Shown here: positions 23,390-34,788 of the stretch, in pieces | Layout: the number at the start of each line of letters is the position of its first letter | Numbering within the stretch: the first letter of the stretch is position 1 | Assembly: GCA_015179045.1 (NCBI GenBank) | Contig: WHUZ01000102.1 | Coordinates: 124,001 to 188,000, forward strand | Origin: Kalaharituber pfeilii | Lineage: Eukaryota; Ascomycota; Pezizomycetes; Pezizales; Pezizaceae | Length of the DNA: 64,000 bases | Direction of reading: 5' to 3' | Made by a program: the position numbers and the translations under genes | The notes under the pieces: generated by a model | Databases searched by the model: none | Seen by the model: the letters and a program-made list of their open reading frames with translations, nothing else | Told to the model about the DNA's origin: nothing

Positions 23390-26300
23390 CCAGCAGCAGC
23401 AGTCCCAGCAGCAGCAGCCCCAACAGCAGCAGCCCCAGCAGCAGCAGCCGCAAATCCAACAACGACACAAACAGGTGCAGCCATCACCGAGTGGAAATGC
23501 CAGCATTCAGTCTGTGGCGTATCATGGGCCCCCCTCGGCAAATACAATCAGCACAGAGGTATTGCCGAGTATAGTGATGCCTGCGGTTACCGAACTCGTA
23601 TCTGGCCGCGTCTCACCACGTTCAATGCTTACTGTAGTTCCTGAACCAAAACGCCAAAAGGGCCCGGGCACGAGAAGGGCTTTTCAACCTCGGAGAAGAA
23701 GCAGGGCGTGCGATCAATGCAGAACAAGGAAAACCAAAGTATGATAGGCGTCCTTGGTGTCAGCAATAGGCGGCTGGGTCCCAGACTGATCAGTTTCCCT
23801 AGTGTGATACTCCCAACGATGGACCCTGCAGTTCTTGTGTAGCTGCAAGCTTAGAATGTCATTTCTCTGAAGGTGGTGACGAGCGGAGGAGAGCAGGGCC
23901 AACACGGTATGTTGAACCGTTCTCCATCCATATAGAAGTTGTTCAGAAACTAATTCTGAGGTAAATCCTGCTGTGGTGAAGACGCCTTCGAGCATATGAA
24001 GCCCTCACTAGAGAACTTCAGGAGAAACTCGACCGAGCAAATGCTCTATTACTATCAGCCGGATTCGCTCCCATACAATCTTCGGCTTCGTTTGCCATGA
24101 CAACTCCTCCATCACCTTCAGTAGCCTCGGTGCAAGATAGACCTGGTGCATATAGTGGTGAAAGTGCCTCCACATATTTGGGAAGCTCACCTACGGCCGC
24201 TGTCCCTCAACCCAATGTGTTGCAGGTCGGAAGTGATCCTCAAGGTAATACACGACTGCTTGACATTCGACACCCAGTACTACCCTGATACGCACAAACT
24301 GAACTTCTTCTAACGATGAAGAAGCTTCAGAACCCCTAATTCCTGCTTTGTCCCCGAATGCACTTCCCTCTGGTCCTTTAGGTGCCTTCATGTCCAGTAA
24401 CATTTTCTCATCAGATACCCACACACATCGACGACGCGAACCCTCAGCATGGGACGGTGGGTTTTATGGTCCTAGCTCCTGCTCTTCCTTCGCTTCAAAT
24501 TACAGAGATTACCTTGAGCGGCTTGGATTCACCCCTCCACCTCTTAGTAGACGCCTTTCACAATCGTTGCGGTTGTCCATTCCGCAAAGTGCAAGCAATG
24601 ATGCCATGACAACTGTGCCTGAGAATAGCATTTCTGACCTACCAACCCGCTGGCCCTTGCGTGGAGAAAACGAAACAGAAGTCGATTTACGATCATTATT
24701 GCCAGACAAAAGTGAAGCAGATATATGCAAAGAAGTTTACCGAAAAACATTGCAAAACTATTTGCCGGCATTCTATTGGCCTCTTTTGGAGAAGAAGTGG
24801 GCGCGTGCTTGGGGGGAGCCAATATGGGAACACGATAAAGAAGCGGTTCGATCAGTGTTTTGTGTCGTTGTACTATTGCTTGCTGTATCGTGTCAGATGA
24901 TTGATGGTTGGGGTGGAAATACTGACGGTGGGGAGGAAAGGTGAGTATCCGACATCAATCCTTGATAAAATAGTTGAAATAACTTCGACTTCTCTTGAAG
25001 GCGAGGATGGGTTTATTTCCTTATGGCGAAACATTTCCACGACGAATATCCTCTCAATTATACAATTGATGATGCAACTGGTATACCTTTCTCCCAATTC
25101 AAATTTCCAGATATCATAGCTTACTCATGCACTGCAGTCTTTCTTCTGATGTCTGTATATCTCGTAAACGCATCGTTGCCCTCACCCTGCTGGATGATGA
25201 TTGGAGCGACGTGCCGAGTATTCCAAGATCTGGGCCTTCACAAGACACCACCCCCCAACCAAGTTTCCAAGATTGAACAGGAATACCGAAATCGTCTCTT
25301 TTGGGCAGCATACGTTCTTGACCGCCAAATTGGGATTGTTTTTGGCAGGCCAGTTATTTTTCAAGATCAGGATATTGATATCGAATACCCCGGACTTGTC
25401 GATAACTTAGGGGTGGGCACAGTGCCTACAGAGGACGTGGGTGGATATCAAGGCGGAGAAGACTCGGCAGGCCTCATGGGGTCTGCCGAGATGAGCCTTC
25501 AAACATATCGGGCCTTGATCCAGCTTTACAGATGCTTTGAGCAGGTTAGGGCCACGTACACGCAGGGCGGGGGGAATGAAGAAGACATCTTACGCTTAAG
25601 AGAAGTGGAGCACCAACTCGAGAAAGCGTGGGAGATGTTTCCGCACGAACTCACTGATCTATCTTCCTCTGAGCCATTGGAAATCGCAGCCCTCAGACCC
25701 CTGCTTGATGCCCAACATACTAGACTGCTCTTATATCGATCGTTCACAGACTTCTCAAAACCACTACGCTCCTCGTGGAGAACATTCTGCCTCGCCCAGT
25801 CAGTACATACCTGTAAGATTAGTGCTCGATTGCTGCAGAGGTGCACATATTTGCCTGACTGGGATACACAATTTGCTCTCAAATCAAATGAAACAATCCG
25901 GATACACGCTTTCAGGGCAGCTGCATTACTCCTCTTAGGTTATAGCATCAATGACCCTGCCATCGAGCGTGTTGAGAAAGAGGAGGTATTGGTTTGTATT
26001 CGTGCATTGAAGGCTTCCTCTGAGAGACATCACAGCATGATGAAACCGATGCAGATGATAGAAGGATTAGCAAAAACGTATGGTTGTGACATTGAGGGTT
26101 TGCAAGGAACACTTGAGCGAAGCCAGGAGCAGGCGTCTGTCCGTGGACATTGCAATCTCTCGGGTGAAAGGGATGAACGGATGCAGAGCACACCCCCAGA
26201 TCCCATGGAATGGTCGGAATTCGCATCAGGGGTAGGCGGAAATGGAAAGCCTGAGCAGCCGCAGGTTGGACAGCGTCGTCCAGCGAATGCCCGAAATCCA

Positions 26301-27064
26301 GAATTTTCTTTGCAGCAGCCCCCAATTTCACATCAATCTCAACAAAATGCTTCTTTCCAGCCTCCAGGACCTTCGGGTAATGTTTCCAACCACACGGAGG
26401 CATCGCTATACAATAGACCACAGTCAAGGCCAAGTTACCGGACTGCTGCTCCTGGGGATCTGACACCAATTATCACAGAAGCGCCATCTGGTGTATCAAC
26501 GGGAATACCAACAACCCCTAGTGTAGTGTCTTCTCTAGGTGGCCTGATGCTATCACCTCCCATTCAGTCCACGCAGGCCCCAGGCCCACCCCTCTCCGCG
26601 ACCGTCTCACAAATGCCCACACCATCGCATGCATCCCCCAACCTCCAGCCACACCCGCATTATACATACCGCAGCAGTCCCAGCAGACAGCTCTTCCGCC
26701 GCAGCAACAGCAACATCCCATTCATGCTCATCAACCGTTATTATCACCAGCTCAGCATTTTCCACCTCAGGAGCTATCGACCACTGGAGTAATCGATTGG
26801 GATGCCTTTCAAAACATGATGCTCCTGGATAATCATGGATTCGGTGAACTATTAGCTGCAGGCCCTGAAGTTACGTGGGGATATGTCCAAAATTCAGCAG
26901 GAGTATCTGGTGTACCTGGTTATTCAACATTAGAAGAGAGGGAGGGTTATGCAGGAGGGTCCACAACTGCTGCTGAAGGTCAAAGAAGAAGAGCAAATGA
27001 ATCGGAGACAAATATCGTAGAAGAGCAGCAGCATGTGAAAGCTGAAAAGTGGGGCAGTGGCTGA
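23199..27064 (+). CDS. Zn2Cys6 transcription factor with fungal TF domain, apparent frameshift near the end
   Basis: Exons 23199-23738, 23803-23906, 23982-24244, about 24331-24940 and from 25001; the frame then changes near 26.6-26.7 kb and continues to 27064 (about 1170-1190 aa). Residues 1-150 are Gln-rich. The binuclear cluster is complete with Cys at about 171, 174, 181, 189, 192 and 199 (CX2CX6CX7CX2CX6C), split by the first intron after CDQCRTRKTK. A linker (AYEALTRELQEKLDRANALL) can form a coiled coil. The middle homology domain follows: CWMMIGATCRVFQDLGLHK, NRLFWAAYVLDRQIGIVFGR and PVIFQDQDIDIEYP. The C-terminus is Pro/Gln/Ser-rich and ends with an acidic-aromatic stretch (GVIDWDAFQNMMLLDNHG), a plausible activation domain that lies only in the second frame. 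Either an intron at 26604-26674 with a weak donor or a lost base near 26670 links the frames. The acceptor of exon 4 could also be 24322 or 24325. Target genes are unknown. Confidence 0.82.
23270..23462 (+). repeat. CAG-rich polyglutamine tract
   Basis: Interrupted (cag)n coding for runs of Gln with Pro, His and Ser in the N-terminus of the Zn2Cys6 factor. The longest uninterrupted cag stretch is about 12 units (around 23353-23388). Such tracts are prone to slippage and often act as transactivation segments. Confidence 0.9.
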
Positions 27065-28564
27065 AGATATCGTACGACAGAAGTGGAGCGGTAGGCTCGA
27101 GCTATATAGAGAGTACCTAACTATTCACGTACATATTTTAGTCTTAGCTGCATCTATGAGCTGCTCCTAAGGTGCATAGCAGATCTTTCCCGACCTTGGA
27201 TACTTTGCTAGTGTACTTTTGGAGATTCCTCTTACACAAAATCATTTATTTCTGTTACTTTGAACATGCATTTCTATGCTGACCAGAAGTATCATTTGGA
27301 TTTTCTGTTCCTTATGGACCTTCAACTTGTACATCTTTTTGGTTTGGCTATCTTCCTCTTGCTGCGTTCTGACATCTTTCTATTATTCTCCAAGAAGATT
27401 TTTCAGTTCCTCACTTCTTTCTCTTTTCAGTTCTTCTCCCCCTCACTTATCTAGGAAATTTTCACACAACTTACTCTATTTAAGCTACAGAAGTTTTCCA
27501 TCCCGTTCCAAGGATTTCCAATTGGTTTGTTCAAGGGAACATCTTCATTGTTGGATCGAACATTCTGGACCTCTCCTCTTCTTGTGTTTATAATCCATTC
27601 CCAATAGACAAGGAATCCAGAATGTCGATCTATTCGGTTTACTCACGGAAAGATTGTTGGAGGGTTCGAGGGGTGAAATTTAAAAACAAAAGATTCGCGT
27701 TGGCTGATCGCCCTCCGTACCCCTTCATACCGTATCGCGGCAATGAGACATATTTGCAAATTCAAACGCCTACGCTCAGATTTAAGTATCGCAGGTCTGA
27801 ATGTCCATGACCTTGCCATGGCAAAGGTCAATGTCCAAATGAGCGTAAGAAAATATTGATGATTTATTCATTCTTGTGCCCTTTGTTCTCATGCTGACAT
27901 AGCATCAGCCTCATCTTTTGCTACCAGTACTTCGCAATTTCCATGCCCAACAAAACTCATCGGTCAATCAACCCCACCCAGCCAGTTCGTGCGAAATGTG
28001 ACTTAGTTTTCTTCTTTTACATGCTTTTTCTGCCGCTTATGTGCACATAGTCTGGCATCCTGAAGGATAGTCTACATAACTGTTGCTCACTTGTCCATAT
28101 AAGGTAGACGCTAGCGAGGTGTTTGGGTACTTAAATGCACTAATGTCGGGGTGGCGCGTCGATTCAATTTCCGCGAGGGGCAGAATGGGGAATGGAGAGG
28201 CCCGTTAGAACTCAGATCGGGTGGGCTTGCAGTAGTTATAGGGTTTTACAAAATGTAAGTACGAGATTTAAAGTTGAGATGAAAATGGATTGATATATGG
28301 TATGAAAGAATAGTATTACTCTATGCATCAAGGTGGAAACATTAGATCTACAGTACAGTACAATAACAGATTGTATTGAGGTGTAGTTGAAGAGTAATCT
28401 CGTGGCCGCCTCGTTCCGATCGATCTTCTGCTATAATCAGATTACAAAAGGGAAAGCAGACTAAGGGAGAATAGCAGAGAGCCTACTCATTTGAGGGTGA
28501 TATATGACGTCTGGTAGGAGATTAAGGATATTGTACAGTGGAAAGCAGTGATTCAGAAATATTA
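27065..28564. other. Intergenic, nothing recognised
   Basis: Downstream of the transcription factor. T-rich sequence around 27260-27560 gives only short, low-complexity ORFs. A near-palindrome centred on gccatggc lies at about 27808-27830. Confidence 0.5.
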
Positions 28565-29256
28565 CAGTCCAACCTTGCTATAATGAACATGCAAAATTTG
28601 ACCCTTTGTTTTCACTATAGCAAGGTTTTCAGTAGCAAATTAGTCATATAGTCTTGGCAGCTGAGTTCGGAGTCTTGAACAACTTTCAATACTAATTAAC
28701 CTCTGTACTGACTTACTAGTAATGGAAATAGCTACATCAAGAAATCAATTTGAATGGGACAGTGGTGGTAGTGATGAATAGGAATGGAAATAAAAATGTA
28801 AGGAGCAGTGGTAGTGGGAGAAGAATATAAATTAGAAGTAAATTAAGAGTCGGTTGAGATTCGTCATCAGGACACCAACAGTGAAGATGTCTACTAGCAA
28901 ACGGTAAACATTCATACCAACAACATACCCGGAAGGAACAGATACTCACAAACCAACTCTAGCACTTAGTGACATAGTTGCTATTTGCTGGGCTGCTCGG
29001 GAATTTCTGGTGTGCAGGAGGCAAGACAGTGGCAGGGGGGTTTCAATGGATATCATCAGCTACTTTTCATTATAGCAAGAGCAATTTGTATGTAGATAAA
29101 AATAACTTCCTAGAGTATTTTTTTTTCATTACACTATTTGGTGCGATTTCATTATAGCAAGGTCAAATTGCATGGGAATGGAAATCCAAGAGCACGGTGT
29201 ATTCATAATAGCAAGGTTTTTACTATAGCGGGGTTCATTATAGCAAGGTCGGACTG
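28565..29256. mobile_element. Pogo/Fot-like non-autonomous TIR element (copy 1)
   Basis: Flanked by TA on both sides. The left end is cagtccaaccttgctataat and the right end is its near-perfect inverse (attatagcaaggtcggactg). Additional subterminal copies of the ttgctata motif occur inside both ends. The 692-bp body shows no intact transposase. It shares internal sequence (the cttggcagctgag region) with the right part of the element at 55306-59807, so the two are one family. TA target and CAG-type ends are typical of pogo/Fot elements. Confidence 0.8.
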
Positions 29257-31825
29257 TAGTGGAATTGGAAAGTATTATCTCTACTGTTCCTTAGTCCATT
29301 CGGCGAATTTAGTGCCAGAAAGAGTGATGGATTGTAGACTTCCCCTTCGAAAATAGTAGTGCTCCTACAAGTGGTGTTTTTGTGCGAAATTTCTGAATTG
29401 TTAGAAGTCCGAATTCTAGTTTGAATTCAAATAAGACCCCAATCTTTCACATTAAAAAGTTTCGATATCGTTAACCTTTAATAAATGCACTTGATTCGGA
29501 TTTAATCCACAAAAACTAGCGATTAGATGGCCTTGAACTCAGTCTCGAACCATAGAATTTGGGGACGAGATGTTCTCAAATTCTCAAGCTGGCCGACAGA
29601 TATTCTACCCCAACATCTCGGGGCGAATATCGAACTGGTAATCATACAAAAACGGCAAAAGCGTGCCAAGAAATCCGAACATAAATCTGTCAATTTGAGT
29701 ATTTCCGATGTGCATGTGGAAAAACCTGAGGAAAGTAAAAATCCGAATATCTATTTTTTTCAGTGTGGGGTAAAAGTGGAAGAAGTGGGTAACAAAATTT
29801 TTTATTCATTTTTTATCAACATTCTTTTCGGTCGAAAAAGGAGATTTCAATCACCTTAGTGAATAAGATATTGAAAAGGATTTATGCACAACGATCAAAA
29901 TAGAGGAAGTGTGGTAGTATAATCACTTTTTTTCTTCACCGGAGAGTAAGTAGTTTCATCGGGAGGGCGACCCTCGAAGATGACCGGAGGACAGAACTTA
30001 ATACAGAAGTTCTCATCCAGTGTTGACAAGTATACTTGAAACTTTACTACATAATTAATTCCTCTTCCCTGCCGCCTGACATATAGGCTTCATGTGATGT
30101 TGAATTTGTTGTAATGTAGACGCCCGGGGTGCCGAGTGGAGCGAGAGTACCACATAGCTGAATGAAGCAGCTAGTCCCATACAATTGGAGTTCTCAACCC
30201 GGAGCCGAATTCTAGCAATGCATTGCATGCGCACTGAGTAGCTGGCAATGTTCATTTTATTAGTCTGATACTTTTAGGGGTGACGCGGATAAACATCACT
30301 ACTCACTTAGCACGTGCTAAGCTCAAGTTCAAGCTGAAGCCTTTGGTATTGATGATAGAGCCTCCGTCTCATCTTCAGGTAATCTGAGACCTCTACGTGC
30401 AGTTTTGGCTTGCTCTAGAAGCGTAATTCATAATAGGACTAGCATGTAGCACCGAGGGGACGGACAGCTAACGAATTTTGACCACGGAAAAACTGGTATG
30501 CAAGCGGGATTGTACTGTACTCGTACACGTGTACTACACGTGGTACCTGTCAGAAACAAAATACAAAAATGGCGGTTGTGCCCTATCATAAGAACAATTA
30601 AATGTGGTACTAGCAATTGCATATAACTGGTAGGGGTAACTTGTTGTGCATCATGCTTATTGCTTATTTCTGCGGGGTGGGCGATCAAGTAAGGCTGCGG
30701 ATATCTATGAAATAAAAAATACATTATACAAGAGAGTGCGGAGTAGTCTTGAAGAGCAAGGATCGATGATATGATGTGCATCATCTCAAATCGACATGAA
30801 ATCTCATGCAGCCTGTTGCCGTGGATATGGATCTGGTAAGCAATTAAGCAGCTTGCAATCCGTGGATGACAATTGCTGCTTCCCTTCAATGGTCAGTAAG
30901 TCCCGCAGCTGCAACATATCAGCGCCCTAATCAGCGCCCGAAAATGATATCAGAAACAGCCAAGTACCTTTGAAGAATCACTTGGTCCCACCTTTCAATC
31001 TCACAGGCATGATTGACCTTCGATGTTAGAACGGTAATTCATTGGAAATTCGCATGGAGGTGAGTCTGGGAGCGAACTGCCAGCCTTGCGGGCACCCCAA
31101 CGGTGTGCTTAAGCTGTAGAAATCTAACAATCTACTGAGCAATCAGATCCTGACACTCATGGCTCTGTGGTAGCTTAAGGCCGGCTAGTCGCACTAGTTC
31201 TCCTATGGAATCCACAGCTGAACGGATAAAATACCTCGACGAAAGCCATGTTTTGGACATATTGTGGCTTTACTGTGGCGATTTGTGTTCTAGAGAATTC
31301 TCCGCGTCGACAGTTCGTGCAGTCAGCAAAATGGTTTATAAAACCCCAATCTCGAACCTGAAGGATCCCTCATGTGGGCAACGATAATTTATCTATAGTT
31401 TCCCACCTTAATTGATCAATTGATGCCACATGCCACAGCCGCTTTGGAGATCTTAATTTCCTTTTGTATGCATCTTTTTCTCGTTTTCGTCCACTTGATG
31501 TTGCCTGCCTGTAGAGGGGCTTTTTCCAGGGGACCATGGTGTGGTTGGGGAAGGGTGAAGAATTTCTCGAGTACGGTCGGCAATGGAATGCAGTTGCAGA
31601 TGATAAAACTCACTTGGGTAGAGGTCCAAGCTTAGCCCCGCAGACTATCCACTATGCTTGTGATTGGTAAGGGCATTCCTAGAATATGCCATGAAGCTCC
31701 GGATTCAAGCTCTCATGATCAACGACCCTGGTTACCTCCAGGGCCTCCCAGTGCCCTCACAAACCGTATCTAGTTAACCTATTTCTATTTCGGTGCACGC
31801 ACAGGGTCTTGAGTTGACAGTGGTA
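29257..31825. other. AT-rich intergenic region
   Basis: Contains a 110-codon frame at 29527-29859 with basic, low-complexity content and no recognisable domain, which I do not call a gene. No repeats or RNA genes were identified. Confidence 0.45.
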
Positions 31826-31956
31826 CAGCTGCACGTGGCTATAATGAAGGCCAAGAATCGGACCGATTTTCTTCACTATAACCAAGAAGCTCGCCCATCC
31901 CTTCACTATAGCCAGGTTTTCACTAAAAAGAGGTTCATTATAGCCAGGGTCACCTG
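31826..31956. mobile_element. Short pogo-like MITE (131 bp)
   Basis: TA on each side. The ends are cagctgcacgtggctataat and an imperfect inverse ending ccagggtcacctg, with inner copies of cactatagccagg. It is the smallest member of the ttgctata/tggctata TIR group in the window and has no coding capacity. Confidence 0.65.
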
Positions 31957-32900
31957 TACTTCTGTTCCCAGTAGCTCGCTTTTATCCTCCGGTTTGTCAG
32001 GGAATCTCTTCCGCTACCGCTTTGTCCCCGAGAATCGATCGTCCCTTAGCCGGGCGTTTAAACATGATCACGGGCTCACATGAGTACGGAAGGTTTCGTT
32101 GTCATGGATGTCACCGGAAGGCTACTTTGAGCAGGTCCTTTTAAGCTTGCATAAACGCTCTCTTGTCAAAAAAGACAGTGCTCCGGTGTTGCCCCCTGCA
32201 CACTTACACCTGCTTGAAGTCTCACTGAAATAGACCCCATGTTCACTATTTGGTTAACTGGCTACTGAACAATTACACACTCAGGGATGCGTGGCCGCGG
32301 ATTAGATAACAAATCTCCCTTTGTTGCAGCAATTCGAGATGTGAGGCACACCTTCTCTCCTCTAAAACGCAAGCAGCCCCTGAGCTAACTGGGATTCCAA
32401 GAGATGCGGGATGAGCATGGCTGACCGTAGACAAGAATATGGGCTATTTGCCTGTTATCATGACGTTTGCATGAGGACCGGATGTTTGTTCATTGTTCAT
32501 TCCCCATTCTTGGGATGTTACAAAACACTTGGGACGTCGTTTCATTATACCCTTTATCTTTCTGACGGTTGGCTTCTGGTGTGGGGTATTTTGTCGGGTT
32601 ACATTCATTTTATCGTCAGCTCACAAAAGGCCTTATTCCCGGGTTTCGCCTTATATTTGAGGTCCTCGCCTTATATGAGACGCGCAGTCACGAGGAGAGG
32701 ACGGGGGAATAGCCTCTTTTGCCTTTGGAAACGTCGCTGCATGTATCTGGGGAAGTATAAGGGAACTTGCTTACACACGCAGTCCATAGACGACTTAACC
32801 AGAAATCTCATTTGACAGAGTTCCTTATCGACGGTGCTGGTGTCACTCAAATACTTCCATCAGGCCAGTTCCACAGGGATATTCGCACAATCCGAACACA
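31957..32900. other. Upstream region of the rhodopsin-domain gene
   Basis: An ORF at 32411-32815 is open but has no recognisable content and leads directly to the rhodopsin-domain gene, so I treat it as leader or promoter sequence. Confidence 0.4.
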
Positions 32901-34788
32901 ATGGGACATCCAAACTACACATGGGAAAATTGCCACAATGTTACTGCAGTTCCTGATATCGACCCGGTTGCTTGGAGAGGAATGTTGGATATCATGGCAG
33001 CAAATGGAAATACTGAATTCGATGCCAGTTTTCTTCCCCCGAAATTCTGCGACCCGGAGAACTACGTATCACCCGATAGGGGGCCGTCCACACTCATATT
33101 TACAATGGTTTCATTGGGACTCACCTCTGTAGTAGTTTTGGGGAGATTCCTAACGCGCACGTTTGTTGCGGGGCGAATTGGTTGGGATGACTGGACGATT
33201 TTGATGGCAACTGCAATATTGGTTGGCGAGGCGGCATTGACAGTTTATGGTAAGTCTTGATCTTCCATCATAAAGATGGGCTAGAAGTTGCCAGGGGATT
33301 CGTCTACCTCACGAAAGGTCTTTCTTCACTCTTCTTTGAAACCCAGTTTCCCTAATATCAATTGCAAATAGGTATCGTTAGAGGTGGGATAGGACAACAT
33401 GTTTACGATCTCAACTTACCCATGATTACAACTAGTCTGAAGGTAGGGTTCCATGTCACCTTTGATTTTTGAATGCTGAACACTTATCATAGGTTATGTT
33501 CTGGCATATTCTGATATACTCATTTAACATTTTTATGGTTAAAGCGTCGCTTTTGTTCTTCTATAAACGCCTTTTCCCAGCCAATTGGACTAGAATGCAA
33601 AAATTCTTAACTGCCTTCATTATCGTCGAGTTCCTTTATGCAATCGCAAGCTGCATGACATTCACGTTTCACTGCAGCCCTGTTGCCTCATTTTGGAGGG
33701 TGGCGGATCGCTTGGATGGATGTCCTTTATTGAATACCAGTGTCAAGGTATACTCGGGAATTAGAGGAGTTAGTGTTTTTTTGGATATGGTAGTTTTACT
33801 ACTCCCAATGAAGTATGCGACAGACAAGGCCATGTTGGATGTTTACTGATATTATGCTCATAGATTCCTTTGGAAGCTGAAGTTACCATTAAGACAAAGA
33901 CTGGGGTTGGCATGTATTTTTAGTTTGGGTTTCGTGTAAGTAACCTTTAGGGTATGATCTAAACTTGGTGACCCAAATCTGATGGTCAACAGGGCTCTTG
34001 TTGCCGCTATGTTGCGTTTGGGTTGGCATCCAGAAACCCTCAGGTCTATGGACGTCACGTGGAACTTTACTCTGGTTGCATTCTGCGCTCAGCTTGAACA
34101 TTCACTTGCCATCATCACTGCAAGTATTCCTGCTTTGACAGCACTCTTTCGTAGCGCAAGGTGAGTTTACCTTTAATAAACGTCTATTGGTATTCGCATA
34201 CTCTGAATTAAGCTCACAGGATGATTTTGCCGTAGAATACCGAAGGAATCTACCAACGTCACCATGATGAGTCCCCAGCATCGTCGATACTTATCCGCTG
34301 ACTCATTTGAACTCAACGATACCACTACCAATTGCTCCGAGCTTCCAAAGGCCGCTACCAATCCATCTACGGTTGCTCGGGAGCCCAACCCAGTAATGGA
34401 CGATTTCTTAAGCTGGGCATACGACCCGGAACGTAAGAACGGGAGGTACGCCAACGGAAATTATGCCAACGCGTACGGAGAATATACGAACAATATACAA
34501 ACGAAAACCAAGAAGATAAGAAACTTTTGTCATCGAGTCGTGAGGTCGAGAGATCTCAAGGATGAGGTGCACGCGGCGGTGGGGAGGGCGCCTGGAAACG
34601 GTGGTGTCGAAAGTAATGAGAATTTGGTGGGGGCACAATTGGGATATGGTGCGAATGCGTCTGGGAGAAGAGTTGGAAGAGAGGGCATTCATGAGGGTGG
34701 TGATGGCTTTAATAGTATAGAGGCGATCAACAACCAGATTATGATGACAAACGTGGTGGAAGTTAAGGTGACCTCTGCACAATATTAA
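32901..34788 (+). CDS. Fungal rhodopsin-domain (SAT4/PTH11-like) seven-TM protein
   Basis: Six exons, 32901-33249, 33372-33442, 33493-33812, 33864-33935, 33993-34160 and 34236-34788, five GT-AG introns, 510 aa. The core matches the fungal rhodopsin-like domain of integral membrane proteins. Hallmarks are GRIGWDDWTILMA after the first helix, YGIVRGGIGQHVYDL after the second, VKASLLFFYKRLF, the FHCSPVASFW motif with its conserved Cys, and WKLKLPLRQRLGLACIFSLG (the last restored by splicing). Seven hydrophobic segments are seen, in order: STLIFTMV..., WTILMATA..., MFWHILIY..., FLTAFIIV..., VFLDMVVLLL, GLACIFSLGF... and CAQLEHSLAIITASIPALTA. The N-terminus carries NYT and NVT glycosylation sequons and a Cys pair; the long C-terminal tail is polar and cytoplasmic. 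Family members act as surface receptors or in unknown roles; no ligand can be read from sequence. Confidence 0.92.

Noticed and set aside
27808..27830. Near-palindrome containing gccatggc, resembling the start of LINE tail A
   Set aside because: It lacks the rest of the tail, a poly(A) run and target duplication.
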